Shown here piece after piece: positions 31,899-41,964 of a stretch of DNA of 64,000 nucleotides (positions are counted from its first letter, which is position 1; each line of letters begins with the position of its first letter). The notes beneath the pieces were generated by a model, which was given only the letters and a program-made list of their open reading frames with translations, searched no databases and was not told the DNA's origin. The position numbers were made by a program, and so were the translations under genes. Origin of the DNA: JAGNXB01 sp964471595 (GTDB lineage Bacteria > Bacteroidota > Bacteroidia > Chitinophagales > Saprospiraceae); the NCBI GenBank assembly GCA_964471595.1, contig CAYYGN010000005.1, positions 59,405 through 123,404 of the forward strand. The letters are read 5' to 3'.

Positions 31899-34328
31899 AT
31901 GAACATGCGCACACTTACCCTTACTCTATGCCTGATCATGCTGGGGGCGACGGTTGTCCACGGACAGACGAAAAGGCAATTCATCCAGGCGGCGGAGGAT
32001 GCATGGGCGGAGAAGAATTACTATTCCGCCCTGATCTACTACAAGACGGTGGCTGACGCCTGGCCGGAAGATACGGAGGTACAATATCGTACGGCTGAGG
32101 CTGCCCGTCACTATCACTCTTATCTGCTCGCTGAAAAATATTATCAGGTTGTCCTGGACCAGGATTCGGTCCGGGCATGGCCGGAAGCCCGTCTGCATCT
32201 GGCGGGTATCAAACGCAATCTGGGAAAGTACGGTGAAGCGATTTCCCTTTACGAGGAATACGACCAGATCCGGGCCGACAAGACCCAGAATTGTGCCCGT
32301 CATATTGAAGCCTGCCAATATGCCATCGTAGCCAGCCGCATGCAGCTGCCGATGGAGTTGGTTCCGGTAGGTGTCAACACGGAATATGCCGATTTCGCAC
32401 CGGTTCGCATTGGAGATACCCTATACTATTCCAGTATGAATGTACCTCTCGATGATCCAGAGGCGGTGTCCCAATCCCTCGTGACCCGGATTTACGAGAG
32501 TTCCAACGACATCATCGGCAAACAGTTGAGGGCCGAGATGCAGCAGGGCAACCACCACATTGCCCACGTCAGTTACAATGCGGATCAGAGCCGGATGTTT
32601 TTCTCCATTTGCCACAATATCAACCACGCCGAATACCGGTGTGAATTATACGCCGCCAAAAGAGAGGGCGGTACCTGGATGACCTCCGAGAAGTTGCCGG
32701 ACCGCATCAACCAGCCCGGGTATACGGCCACCCAACCGGCTTTTGCAAGGTATGCCGATGGCAGGGAAGGATTGTTTTATGCCTCGGATGTACCAGGAGG
32801 CAAAGGCAAGATGGATATTTGGTTTTCTCAACTGGATGAAGCAGGCCGGTTCATGGATCCGGTCAATCTGGTCAGCATCAACACGCCCGAGAACGACATT
32901 ACGCCGTATTACCACCATCCGTCTCAAAGGTTGTTTTTCAGTTCGGAGGGTTATCCCAATCTGGGCGGGTATGATATTTATGAATCCCGTATTACGGGAA
33001 ACACTTGGTCCTCGCCGGCCGCACTTCCGATTCCGTTCAACTCGAGTTACAACGACCTTTATTTCTCCATGACGGATGACGGGTCCTACCTGTATCTGGC
33101 CTCCAACCGCGAAAGTCCGGGTGCCAAGTACATCGATGCGGAGCTCCAGTCTTGTTGCAATGATATTTTTCGGGCCCGTTATACCAAGGGAATATCGCTG
33201 CTGGCAAGGGTTTTCCGTCAGCCGGACCGCTCCCCACTCCCCGGAGCTACGGTCACCCTCGAACGGAAGAACGGGCTTGAGTGGGAAAAAGTGGAGGCCA
33301 AGTCGGATCCGGGCACCAATGAACAAACGTTCATCGTGCATCCCGGTCAGGAGTACCGTGTCATTGGTACCAAAGAATGGCATGAGCCGGATACGACCTC
33401 ATTCAACACATTTAACTGGGAGCAACCGGATCCAATCACCAAAGACCTTTATTTGCGGCCTTCGGACGTATTGGTGGACGTGTACACGTTTGATGCCATC
33501 AGCCGCCAGCCGTTGGCATCCAGCAAGGTCCAGCTTTACGATGTGACGGATCCCGGGTCACCGTTGCTTGTGGACGAAGCCGAAAAAACCGGCAGCAATG
33601 AGTTCACCTTCCGGGTAAGACCCGGAAAAATTTATGAGGTCAGGGGCTCCAGCGATGGATATCAGGAAGAAACAGCCCGTATCGATACCCGTGATGCCAA
33701 ACCGGATACCCGGCTGAGGCAAGACTTGTATCTGAAATACAAGTCCCTGGTCCAATACATTCCATTGTCAGTGTATTTTGACAACGATGTGCCGGGCCGA
33801 CGCCAACGAACGGAAACGACCCGGATCAATTACCGGGAAACCTTACCCCCATATCTCGAGCGGGAGGCCGAATATGTCGATATCTATACCAGTGTCCTGA
33901 CCGAGCAGGAGCAGACCGTCATCCGGAGCCAAATTCGTGACTTTTTCCAGGAGAAGGTACGTAAGGGCATGAGGGAACTGGACAACTTCTGTGACGCGCT
34001 TTTACGCGACCTGCAGCACGGCAGAAAGGTGGAGGTGACCATTGAGGGATATACCAGTCCGCGGGCGGAGGAATACTACAACCGCAAACTGGGTTCCCGA
34101 CGGGCATCGAGCGTTCAGAATTACATCGAAGGATACCGGGATGGCGTTTTCTCCTCCTACATCCAATCCGGTCAACTGGTCTTCAAACCGGTTACATGGG
34201 GGGAAACCCAGGCACCGGAAGGCATCAGTGATGACCTTGACGATGAACGGCAGTCCATCTATTCCATTGAGGCTGCCCAGGAGCGAAGGGCGGACATCAA
34301 ACACGTGAAAGTGATCCCAAACAATTAG
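31899..34328 (+). CDS. PorE-like protein: TPR, beta-propeller, carboxypeptidase-like and OmpA-like domains
   Basis: An 809-residue exported protein from the ATG at 31899; the frame is open further upstream inside porP but only this start gives a signal peptide (LTLCLIMLGATVVHGQ). TPR-like helices occupy about 25-140, PD40/WD40 propeller blades about 155-420 (RMFFSICHNIN, GYPNLGGYDIYESR, LYLASNRE), two carboxypeptidase-regulatory-like folds about 440-620, and an OmpA-like C-terminal domain about 680-800 (EGYTSPRAEEYYNRKLGSRR). This is the layout of P. gingivalis PorE, which anchors the T9SS to peptidoglycan. PorE is a lipoprotein; I see no lipobox here. It lies 12 nt before the first giant protein gene. 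Confidence 0.87.
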   Translation: MNMRTLTLTLCLIMLGATVVHGQTKRQFIQAAEDAWAEKNYYSALIYYKTVADAWPEDTEVQYRTAEAARHYHSYLLAEKYYQVVLDQDSVRAWPEARLHLAGIKRNLGKYGEAISLYEEYDQIRADKTQNCARHIEACQYAIVASRMQLPMELVPVGVNTEYADFAPVRIGDTLYYSSMNVPLDDPEAVSQSLVTRIYESSNDIIGKQLRAEMQQGNHHIAHVSYNADQSRMFFSICHNINHAEYRCELYAAKREGGTWMTSEKLPDRINQPGYTATQPAFARYADGREGLFYASDVPGGKGKMDIWFSQLDEAGRFMDPVNLVSINTPENDITPYYHHPSQRLFFSSEGYPNLGGYDIYESRITGNTWSSPAALPIPFNSSYNDLYFSMTDDGSYLYLASNRESPGAKYIDAELQSCCNDIFRARYTKGISLLARVFRQPDRSPLPGATVTLERKNGLEWEKVEAKSDPGTNEQTFIVHPGQEYRVIGTKEWHEPDTTSFNTFNWEQPDPITKDLYLRPSDVLVDVYTFDAISRQPLASSKVQLYDVTDPGSPLLVDEAEKTGSNEFTFRVRPGKIYEVRGSSDGYQEETARIDTRDAKPDTRLRQDLYLKYKSLVQYIPLSVYFDNDVPGRRQRTETTRINYRETLPPYLEREAEYVDIYTSVLTEQEQTVIRSQIRDFFQEKVRKGMRELDNFCDALLRDLQHGRKVEVTIEGYTSPRAEEYYNRKLGSRRASSVQNYIEGYRDGVFSSYIQSGQLVFKPVTWGETQAPEGISDDLDDERQSIYSIEAAQERRADIKHVKVIPNN

Positions 34329-34340
34329 ACCGGCAGCCTT

Positions 34341-37300
34341 ATGGATAATCGAATCAAAGCGATGAACCAGTGGTTTTGGATAGTGGTGTTCTGTTTGACG
34401 GGATGGACAGCCCAGGCTACGCACATTGTTGGGGGCTCCCTGACCTACCGCTGTCTCGGCAATGATACGTTTGAACTGGTCCTGACGCTCTACACGGATT
34501 GCCTCTTTGGTCAGGCAGATTATGACGACCCGGCCTGGGTCGGGGTTTTCAACGACCACGGATTTATCGTCGACACCATTTTCATGCGGCTTCCCACCAA
34601 AATCGACACACTGGACGGTGACGACCCTTGTTTTGAATCCATACCCAATCTGTGTGTCCGGGTAACGCAATACAAGGAAAAAATCGTGTTGCCATTATAT
34701 GGCGGGGGATATTTTCTGGCGTACCAGCGTTGCTGCCGCAACGGGACCATCCAGAACATTATCGAGCCTTTGAAAGCCGGGGCCACTTATTGGACGCACA
34801 TACCGGAGGCAACCTTGAAAAGCTGCAACAATGCCCCGGTTTGGCTCAAGAATCCGCCCATTTTCATTTGCGTCAACGAGCCGCTTGTCTTCGATCACAG
34901 CGCCTTTGATCCGGACGGGGATTCTCTGGCGTATGAATTGATTACGCCTTTTACGGGAGGTGAATATGTGGTTAATCCGAAGCCTACGCCTCCCTTTGGA
35001 CCCAAAGGAGGGACCTATGACACCATATTGTGGAATCCACCCTACAATCTGTCCAATCTGATGGGGGGAACACCCCTGACCCTCGATCCCGTAACGGGAC
35101 TGATCCAGGCCATGCCCAATACCCTTGGTCAATTCCTGATAGCGGTAAAAGTGAAAGAATACCGCAATGGAGAACTGATAGGAGAGACCTGGCGGGATTT
35201 CCAGTACAATGTGGTTCCCTGCAAGGTGACCCAAGCAATTATTGACTTGCCGGATACGACATTTTGTGACGAGTTTTTTGTCCAGTTCAAGAACGGCAGC
35301 TCCCAGGCCATGGATTTTTTGTGGGACTTTGGCGTCAACGGAGACACCAGTACGGCCTTCGAGCCTTCATACACCTATCCGGATACAGGATTTTATACAG
35401 TCACCCTGATTGTCAGTCAAGGAGATTTTTGTAGGGATACAACATCCACCACCTTGTTTTTCCAGCGCAATTCCATTGATCAATGCATGGAAGTCCGGGT
35501 GCCCATATGTCAGGATTCCATCCTTGTCGAAATGGCGGACTGCAGTACCGATTCTGTCAGTCCCATCATCTCGTGGGCATGGACTTTTGCGACCCCGGAT
35601 ACGCTCATACACGTGAACACACCTGCCTGGCAGCAGGTCCTGTATGCACCTGCCAATGCTATTATATCGCTTACCGTTGAGTCTTACAACGGATGTGTAG
35701 CCACGGTGTCCGACACAATCACTTTTGACATCATTGATCCGCCCCCATTGGTGCCGGATACGGTCAATCTGTGCTACCTCGAGATCGCCAATTTGAACCC
35801 GAACTTTGATCCAGACTTGGTTCACACGTGGACACCCGATACATTTCTCCTGGGATCGGCCGGTGATCCCAATCCGGATATCCTGGCCTTCGAGACCACA
35901 TTGTACACGGTGGATTATACGGATGCGGAAGGATTGTGCCATGTCCAGCAAGAGGTGTTGCTGACGGTCATTGACGATCTGCCGGATGTGGAATTGGTCA
36001 TCACCATTCCACAATGTGTGGATACAGCTGTCCTTTCCGCTTTAATCGTTCCCTACCCGACGGATGTCACGGTTTCCTGGGAAGTCACGACCGAAAAAGA
36101 TGTATTTGTCGGGGGCGGAGAGGGTATTGAAGTGGTTCTTACCGAGAGTCAGGAAGTCATAGTCTGTGCCATGATCTCGACGGACAGTTGTAAAACGGTC
36201 CAATGTGACACCATCCAGGTCAATCTGTTGCCCCATCTCGAATTGGCAGACACGCTGGAGATCTGTGAAGGGGATACAGCCACCCTGCATCCCGGGGGTC
36301 CGGCGGAGCTCATTTATGCCTGGAGCCCGTTTGTATTCATGGATGATCCATCCTTGGTCAGTCCCAAGGTTTGGCCACCTGTCTCCCAATGGTACCATGT
36401 AGAATATACCGATACGGTCGGATTGTGCCTCGTGACGGATTCCATCTTTGTAGATGTCAATGACAGCACCATCATGATTGATTTCACATGGGAGGTGCTT
36501 TGTGACGGCCAGACCGTTGTCTTTACCAACCTGAGTGACGATGTCGTGGTCGAATTTTCCTGGGATTTTGGAGAGCCCTCTACTTCTTCGGATACCTCGA
36601 CGCAGGTTCATCCGACGTGGAAGTACCCGGGACCGGGTACCTACCCGGTCCTTCTGACGACGCCTGATGCGCACATCTGTCCTCAAAACGACTCGATCAC
36701 CAAGGAGTTGATCCTGGAGGAAGCGGTCAATGAAGCCGACTTTACCTACGATTTCGAGCAATGTGGCTTTCCTACTGTCATCCAATTCAACGGGTCCGCT
36801 TTTTCCACATATGGTAATGTGGATGGTTGGCAATGGACCTTTGGAACCCTTGGGGCCAGCAACGAACAAAATCCTGTGGTTACGATTACGGAGTCCATGG
36901 ATCTGGAAGTTGTTCTGGTAGTCACCTGGGACAACTTGTGCGTCGATACGGTCATCAAAGTGATATCCATTGAGGTTTATGATCTTGAAATTCCGGACGG
37001 TTTTTCCTTGTGTTATGACAGTTGTACGCAGCTGTTGCCCGTTGCCGGGCCGGGTTGGGTCTTTACCTGGTCACCGGCAGACTGGGTCGATGACATCCAC
37101 AGCGCCCAACCGGTCGTGTGTCCGGATTCGAGTGGCGGGCATCTTACGGTGGAAGTCATGTTGATCCAACCGGGGGGCGACACATGTATTCTGAGGGATA
37201 CAGTGCTTTTCGAAATGCACCTTTGCGATTGGGATTGTGAAGACGGGGTGCCCCCTGATGTCATGTCTTGTCTCGATTCGGCCTGGATTAATGTCACCGA

Positions 37301-37997
37301 TTGCGATGAAGAGTTGGAATTGATATGGCTGGATACCGCCGGCAATGTGATCGGGTTTGGGACGACTATTTATGTGCCCACGAACCAATGGCCTTTTGTG
37401 GTGCTGAAAAAGTCAGGGCCGTTTGGTTTTATGGATTTTGACACCATTTACATTTTCAAACTGGATTATGCGGTACCGGTGGTCGCGTCCGCAGACCCGG
37501 TTGTCATCTTCAAAGGACAGAGCAGCCAGCTTTTTGCCGATGCCCCTACGGCCATTTCGTTTAGTTGGACGCCGCCCGGCACGTTGGACAATCCGAACAT
37601 TCAAGACCCTGTGGCCAATCCTATGGACTCATTGATCTACAAAGTAGTCGTTACAGATACCTTTGGATGTACAGGAGAAGATACCGTCCTCGTCGCCGTA
37701 TTGGACACCATCTGCGCCTTCCCTTACATTTTCGTACCCAATACTTTCACGCCGAATGATGACGGATTGAACGATGTCCTTTATGTCCGAGGCAGCTATG
37801 TGGACCGTTTGGAGTTCTATGTCTATAACCGATGGGGTGAACTGGTCTTTGAGACGCGCGACAAGAACATTGGGTGGGATGGTACCTACAAAGGAGAATT
37901 GCTCCGGACGGATGTGTACGGGTATTACCTCAAGTGTATCTGTTACGGTCAGGAAGAGTATTTCACACGGGGCAATGTCACATTGTTGCGAAATTGA
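34341..37997 (+). CDS. Giant secreted protein 1 with PKD-like domains and T9SS type B (gliding motility-associated) C-terminus
   Basis: A 1,218-residue protein. After the signal peptide comes a conserved module beginning THIVGGSLTYRCLG with fixed cysteines (YRCLG, YQRCCRN, FICVNEP; about 28-300) and an FDHSAFDPDGD calcium-site-like loop. The middle has PKD/Ig-like units (FLWDFGVNGDTS; EFSWDFGEPS; WQWTFGTLG) and repeated short units of the type LCYLEIANLNP or ICEGDTATLHP. The last 90 residues (FVPNTFTPNDDGLNDVLYV, YNRWGELVFET, GWDGTYKG) are the CHU/gliding motility-associated type B sorting domain. It is probably a surface fibre or adhesin exported with the PorP/SprF gene upstream. Confidence 0.9.
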   Translation: MDNRIKAMNQWFWIVVFCLTGWTAQATHIVGGSLTYRCLGNDTFELVLTLYTDCLFGQADYDDPAWVGVFNDHGFIVDTIFMRLPTKIDTLDGDDPCFESIPNLCVRVTQYKEKIVLPLYGGGYFLAYQRCCRNGTIQNIIEPLKAGATYWTHIPEATLKSCNNAPVWLKNPPIFICVNEPLVFDHSAFDPDGDSLAYELITPFTGGEYVVNPKPTPPFGPKGGTYDTILWNPPYNLSNLMGGTPLTLDPVTGLIQAMPNTLGQFLIAVKVKEYRNGELIGETWRDFQYNVVPCKVTQAIIDLPDTTFCDEFFVQFKNGSSQAMDFLWDFGVNGDTSTAFEPSYTYPDTGFYTVTLIVSQGDFCRDTTSTTLFFQRNSIDQCMEVRVPICQDSILVEMADCSTDSVSPIISWAWTFATPDTLIHVNTPAWQQVLYAPANAIISLTVESYNGCVATVSDTITFDIIDPPPLVPDTVNLCYLEIANLNPNFDPDLVHTWTPDTFLLGSAGDPNPDILAFETTLYTVDYTDAEGLCHVQQEVLLTVIDDLPDVELVITIPQCVDTAVLSALIVPYPTDVTVSWEVTTEKDVFVGGGEGIEVVLTESQEVIVCAMISTDSCKTVQCDTIQVNLLPHLELADTLEICEGDTATLHPGGPAELIYAWSPFVFMDDPSLVSPKVWPPVSQWYHVEYTDTVGLCLVTDSIFVDVNDSTIMIDFTWEVLCDGQTVVFTNLSDDVVVEFSWDFGEPSTSSDTSTQVHPTWKYPGPGTYPVLLTTPDAHICPQNDSITKELILEEAVNEADFTYDFEQCGFPTVIQFNGSAFSTYGNVDGWQWTFGTLGASNEQNPVVTITESMDLEVVLVVTWDNLCVDTVIKVISIEVYDLEIPDGFSLCYDSCTQLLPVAGPGWVFTWSPADWVDDIHSAQPVVCPDSSGGHLTVEVMLIQPGGDTCILRDTVLFEMHLCDWDCEDGVPPDVMSCLDSAWINVTDCDEELELIWLDTAGNVIGFGTTIYVPTNQWPFVVLKKSGPFGFMDFDTIYIFKLDYAVPVVASADPVVIFKGQSSQLFADAPTAISFSWTPPGTLDNPNIQDPVANPMDSLIYKVVVTDTFGCTGEDTVLVAVLDTICAFPYIFVPNTFTPNDDGLNDVLYVRGSYVDRLEFYVYNRWGELVFETRDKNIGWDGTYKGELLRTDVYGYYLKCICYGQEEYFTRGNVTLLRN

Positions 37998-38064
37998 CGG
38001 AACCCGACCCGGCTCAAGACGCAACCGGATTTGATTCCGGACAATATTCTATTTTTATTCGTCC

Positions 38065-41000
38065 ATGAGGTATTCGCTCCTTTTCCTGACCCTGGCAGGC
38101 CTGTTCCTGGGATATCCCAAGGTAAGTGCCACGCACATTGTCGGTGGGGAGATGAATTACCGCTGTTTGGGCAACCAACAGTTTGAGGTCATCCTGACGG
38201 TTTATCGGGATTGTTACTACGGAGTTCCTTTCTTTGACAATCCTGCTTCTGTGGGGGTTTTTGACGCTGGTGGCAACCTTGTCAACAATCTGCTTATCCC
38301 CTTTGTCAAGGATGATACTCTTAAGCCTGTTCTGACAGGGGATTGTTTCATCCTTCCTCCCAGTGCCTGTGTCCATACCACGACCTATCGCAGCGTGGTG
38401 ACCTTGCCCGTATCGCCGGGAGGATATACCCTGGCTTACCAACGTTGCTGCCGCAACCAAACTATTCTCAACATTGTGAAGCCAGACAGTACAGGGGCTA
38501 CCTTCAGTATTTTCCTTTCAGAAGAGGCATTGATCGAATGCAACTCCAGCCCTGTCTTCAAGGAATGGCCCCCCATATATATCTGCGTCAATGAACCCAT
38601 TGCTTTTGATCATTCGGCCATTGACATGGAAGGTGATTCCATCGTTTACCGCATATGTACCCCATTGGATGGGGGCACGCTCGGGAATCCCCAGCCCATA
38701 CCTCCCGTCAAACCTCCTTATAAGGAAGTGGTTTGGCGGGATCCGCCCTACAATTTGAACAATATCATGGGTGGTGACCCGCTGACCATAGATCCGGCCA
38801 GCGGCTTTCTGACCGGCATCCCCAATACCATCGGCCAATTTGTCGTCGGGATTTGTGCCGACGAATTTCGGGAGGGAGTACTGATTTCCTCCACAAGGCG
38901 GGATTTTCAGTACAACGTCGGTATTTGCGGAATGACCGTAGCGGCTTTTTTCGCTCCCGAGGTACAGTGCGGACTGACGGTTGCTTTCCAGAATTCCAGT
39001 GCCAACGCCGATCAGTTCATTTGGTACTTCGATGTGGAAAACGATTTGTCAGCCACTTCCTCTGAGGCCAATCCCGTATTTACCTATCCGGATAGCGGGA
39101 CCTATACCATCATGCTCATCGCCCAGCCCAACGACAAATGCGTGGATACCCTGATCCGCGAAATCCGGGTAGAACGCTTATCCATCCACGCAGATTTCGA
39201 CTTTGCCTTCACCGAATGTGCGGATTCGTTGACCATGGTGGTCACGGACCAGTCCACGGACACCATCTCACAGATCATTCAGTGGGATTGGCGGCTTTCC
39301 GGCCCTCGTGTTTATACGAGTCAGGAACAATTTCCAACGTTCAAATTGGACACGGCGGGCGTATGGATTCTCCAGTTGATCGTGACCGCCGCCAACGGGT
39401 GCAAGGATACTTCGCGGCAGATCTTTCCGGTGCGCCTGGCCAACATCCCATGGCCGGATACCTTGGTTCGAATATGCCAGGGCGACACGATCCTGCTCAA
39501 CCCACAACCCATACCGGGCGTCACCCATTTATGGAGTCCCGGCCAATACTTGTCCGGCTCCAGTATTTCCAATCCGCTGGCCTGGCCGGATACCACCATT
39601 ACCTATACCCTCAAAACGATCTCCATGAACGGGCTTTGCCAGGATGAAAGGCAAATTACCGTTGATGTGGCACCGCCTTTGGTGCTCCATCCACCCGGAG
39701 ATACTGTTTTGTGTGAATCTCCGGTGCAGCTTTCAGGCAATGCAGATCGTCCGGCTGAATGGACCTGGTGGGCAGATGCCGGTTTGACCCAGTTGATAGG
39801 GAGTGGAAACCCGGCCTTCCTGGAGCCGGAATCCAGTATGGTGATATGGGTTCATGTGTTGGATGAATACGGGTGTGAAGCTACTGACAGCTTCAGGGTG
39901 GAATTGCTCGCCCTCGAAATCGATATTCCCGACACCCTCGTACTATGTCCGGGAGAAGGGTATGACATCACGATCCAACTTCCGGATTCGCAGGACACGC
40001 TGGCCACCTGGTCATGGTTGCCCCCGGAATTTTTCCCGGACGGGAATAAGTCCAACCCAGCTTTGGTCCGTAAGAACGAACCCGGGTTGTACACGGTTTT
40101 TCTGGAAGCCGAAAATACCCACGGGTGCCCGGCCAGGGACAGTATCTTGTTGGCCATCATTCATCCGGATCCCGATCCTGCAGTAGTATCATGGTACACC
40201 TGTCTGGGGTATGAAGTATTTTTCCAACTGGAAACCCCCGGTGGATTTGCCTATGAATGGCATTTCGGAGATCCCCTCAACCCGGATGCGACGGCGGTCG
40301 GAGACCGTGTATCGCACAAATATGGAGGTCCCGGTACCTATAACGTCCAGATTGTCGTGATCACGGACAGTTTGTGTACCGATACCATTCTTGCCGAAAT
40401 CCAAATCGATCAAGCGGCTGCCATTCCCGGAATCGGATGGAATTACCAGACTTGTTCAGACACTGCTGTCATTCAGTTGGCCGATATGACCGAGTATCTG
40501 ACTTATTCCCTGACCGGCCGAACCTGGATCGTGGAAGGATTTGTGGAAGGCCACGATTCCCTTTTGTCTCTGGTGGTCAAGAGCCCCGATTCTTTCGAGG
40601 TTTGCCTGGCCCTGGAGAGTGAGGAGGGATGCAGGGATACGTTTTGCGAGCGGTTTTCCATACCCTTTGTGGATTTGGAGTTGCCCGACAGCCTGAGCAT
40701 ATGTCCGGGCGATTCCATCCAATTGAATCCGGGTGGAGACACCGCCTTTCATTACAGTTGGTTTCCGGCGGAAGAATTTGCGGATCCGCATGCAGTCTCT
40801 CCCTGGGTCAAACCCTATGAGCCGGTAACCTATTTGGTGCGTGTGGATGGCCCCGGAGAGGCTCCATGTGTATGGGAACATGAAATACACCTTGGCATCA
40901 CCGCCCCGCCCGAGGTATGGATTCCCGGCGATACATCGACATGTTTGGCAGCTGTATTCCTGCAAATTTCCGGTGCGGAAGGGTTGGGCATCGAATGGGC

Positions 41001-41919
41001 TTCAGACATCGAATTCCAGGATATCATTGCCTTTGGCCCCGACTTGTTTTACCCTGTACCACAAACCGCCACATTTTTCGTTCGCCTGACCGATGCCACC
41101 CAGTGCACATGGCTGGATTCGGTCAGGGTGAATACTTCACATCTCGATATGGTACTTCCGCCCTTGCCCGCCTTTTGTGAAGGGGATACCCTTTGTTTGT
41201 CCCCCATAATGGGCGGTGACACTACCGGGCTGATCCTGACCTGGTCGGGGGCAGGTCCGTGGGAAGTTTCGGAAGATCAAATGACCGTCTGTATCCCATG
41301 GGGCGCACCATCATTTCTGCTTCAACTTGAGGGGCAAAATACGGCGGGCTGTGAGGAAGAGGCCTCCATCGTCATTCCGGCAGCGGGGCCTCGTCCGGAG
41401 ATAACGGCATGGGCTGACCCTGCGTTGATTCTTCCGGGTACACCCGTCCAGTTAGGGGTGACACAGGGGACAGGATGGACTTATCAATGGACTCCTGCGG
41501 AAACGCTCACCGATCCGTCCCTGCCGGCCCCCTTTGCCTATCCGGACTCCCAAACCACCTTCATGGTGGTGGTGACCAATGAACAAGGATGTACAGACAC
41601 GGCAGAAGTGACCGTCCGCTTTGGCAATCCCAGTTGTGAGGAGCCTTATCTGTTTGTTCCCAACACCTTTACGCCCAACGGGGATGGCCTTAACGACCGT
41701 TTGTTTGTCCGGGGATTATTTATTGAAGAAATGATCTTCATTGTGTATGACCGATGGGGAATGGAAGTTTTCAGAACCGTGAACAAGCAGGAAGGGTGGG
41801 ATGGCACCTATAAGGGAACGCCCCTGTCCACGGACGTATTCGGATACTATTTGGAGGTGACATGCGGAGACGGGCGCCATTTTGCCAAAAAAGGCAATGT
41901 CACATTACTCCGCAACTGA
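38065..41919 (+). CDS. Giant secreted protein 2, paralogue of the preceding gene, with T9SS type B C-terminus
   Basis: A 1,284-residue protein that repeats the architecture of its neighbour: signal peptide ending KVSATHIVGGEMNYRCLG, a cysteine-conserved N-terminal module to about residue 300 (YQRCCRN, YICVNEP, FDHSAIDMEGD), PKD/Ig-like repeats (FIWYFDVENDL, YEWHFGDPLN) and a type B sorting domain (FVPNTFTPNGDGLNDRLFV, YDRWGMEVFRT, GWDGTYKGT). N-terminal and C-terminal modules are very similar between the two, whereas the middle has diverged. The 67-nt spacer carries TATTTTTA (38050-38057) just before the ATG, so it may have its own promoter. No terminator is obvious before the convergent gpsA. 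Confidence 0.9.
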   Translation: MRYSLLFLTLAGLFLGYPKVSATHIVGGEMNYRCLGNQQFEVILTVYRDCYYGVPFFDNPASVGVFDAGGNLVNNLLIPFVKDDTLKPVLTGDCFILPPSACVHTTTYRSVVTLPVSPGGYTLAYQRCCRNQTILNIVKPDSTGATFSIFLSEEALIECNSSPVFKEWPPIYICVNEPIAFDHSAIDMEGDSIVYRICTPLDGGTLGNPQPIPPVKPPYKEVVWRDPPYNLNNIMGGDPLTIDPASGFLTGIPNTIGQFVVGICADEFREGVLISSTRRDFQYNVGICGMTVAAFFAPEVQCGLTVAFQNSSANADQFIWYFDVENDLSATSSEANPVFTYPDSGTYTIMLIAQPNDKCVDTLIREIRVERLSIHADFDFAFTECADSLTMVVTDQSTDTISQIIQWDWRLSGPRVYTSQEQFPTFKLDTAGVWILQLIVTAANGCKDTSRQIFPVRLANIPWPDTLVRICQGDTILLNPQPIPGVTHLWSPGQYLSGSSISNPLAWPDTTITYTLKTISMNGLCQDERQITVDVAPPLVLHPPGDTVLCESPVQLSGNADRPAEWTWWADAGLTQLIGSGNPAFLEPESSMVIWVHVLDEYGCEATDSFRVELLALEIDIPDTLVLCPGEGYDITIQLPDSQDTLATWSWLPPEFFPDGNKSNPALVRKNEPGLYTVFLEAENTHGCPARDSILLAIIHPDPDPAVVSWYTCLGYEVFFQLETPGGFAYEWHFGDPLNPDATAVGDRVSHKYGGPGTYNVQIVVITDSLCTDTILAEIQIDQAAAIPGIGWNYQTCSDTAVIQLADMTEYLTYSLTGRTWIVEGFVEGHDSLLSLVVKSPDSFEVCLALESEEGCRDTFCERFSIPFVDLELPDSLSICPGDSIQLNPGGDTAFHYSWFPAEEFADPHAVSPWVKPYEPVTYLVRVDGPGEAPCVWEHEIHLGITAPPEVWIPGDTSTCLAAVFLQISGAEGLGIEWASDIEFQDIIAFGPDLFYPVPQTATFFVRLTDATQCTWLDSVRVNTSHLDMVLPPLPAFCEGDTLCLSPIMGGDTTGLILTWSGAGPWEVSEDQMTVCIPWGAPSFLLQLEGQNTAGCEEEASIVIPAAGPRPEITAWADPALILPGTPVQLGVTQGTGWTYQWTPAETLTDPSLPAPFAYPDSQTTFMVVVTNEQGCTDTAEVTVRFGNPSCEEPYLFVPNTFTPNGDGLNDRLFVRGLFIEEMIFIVYDRWGMEVFRTVNKQEGWDGTYKGTPLSTDVFGYYLEVTCGDGRHFAKKGNVTLLRN

Positions 41920-41964
41920 TGTCCCCCCGGCGTGCCTGGATGGGGTTCGTCGACAGGTCAGTAG

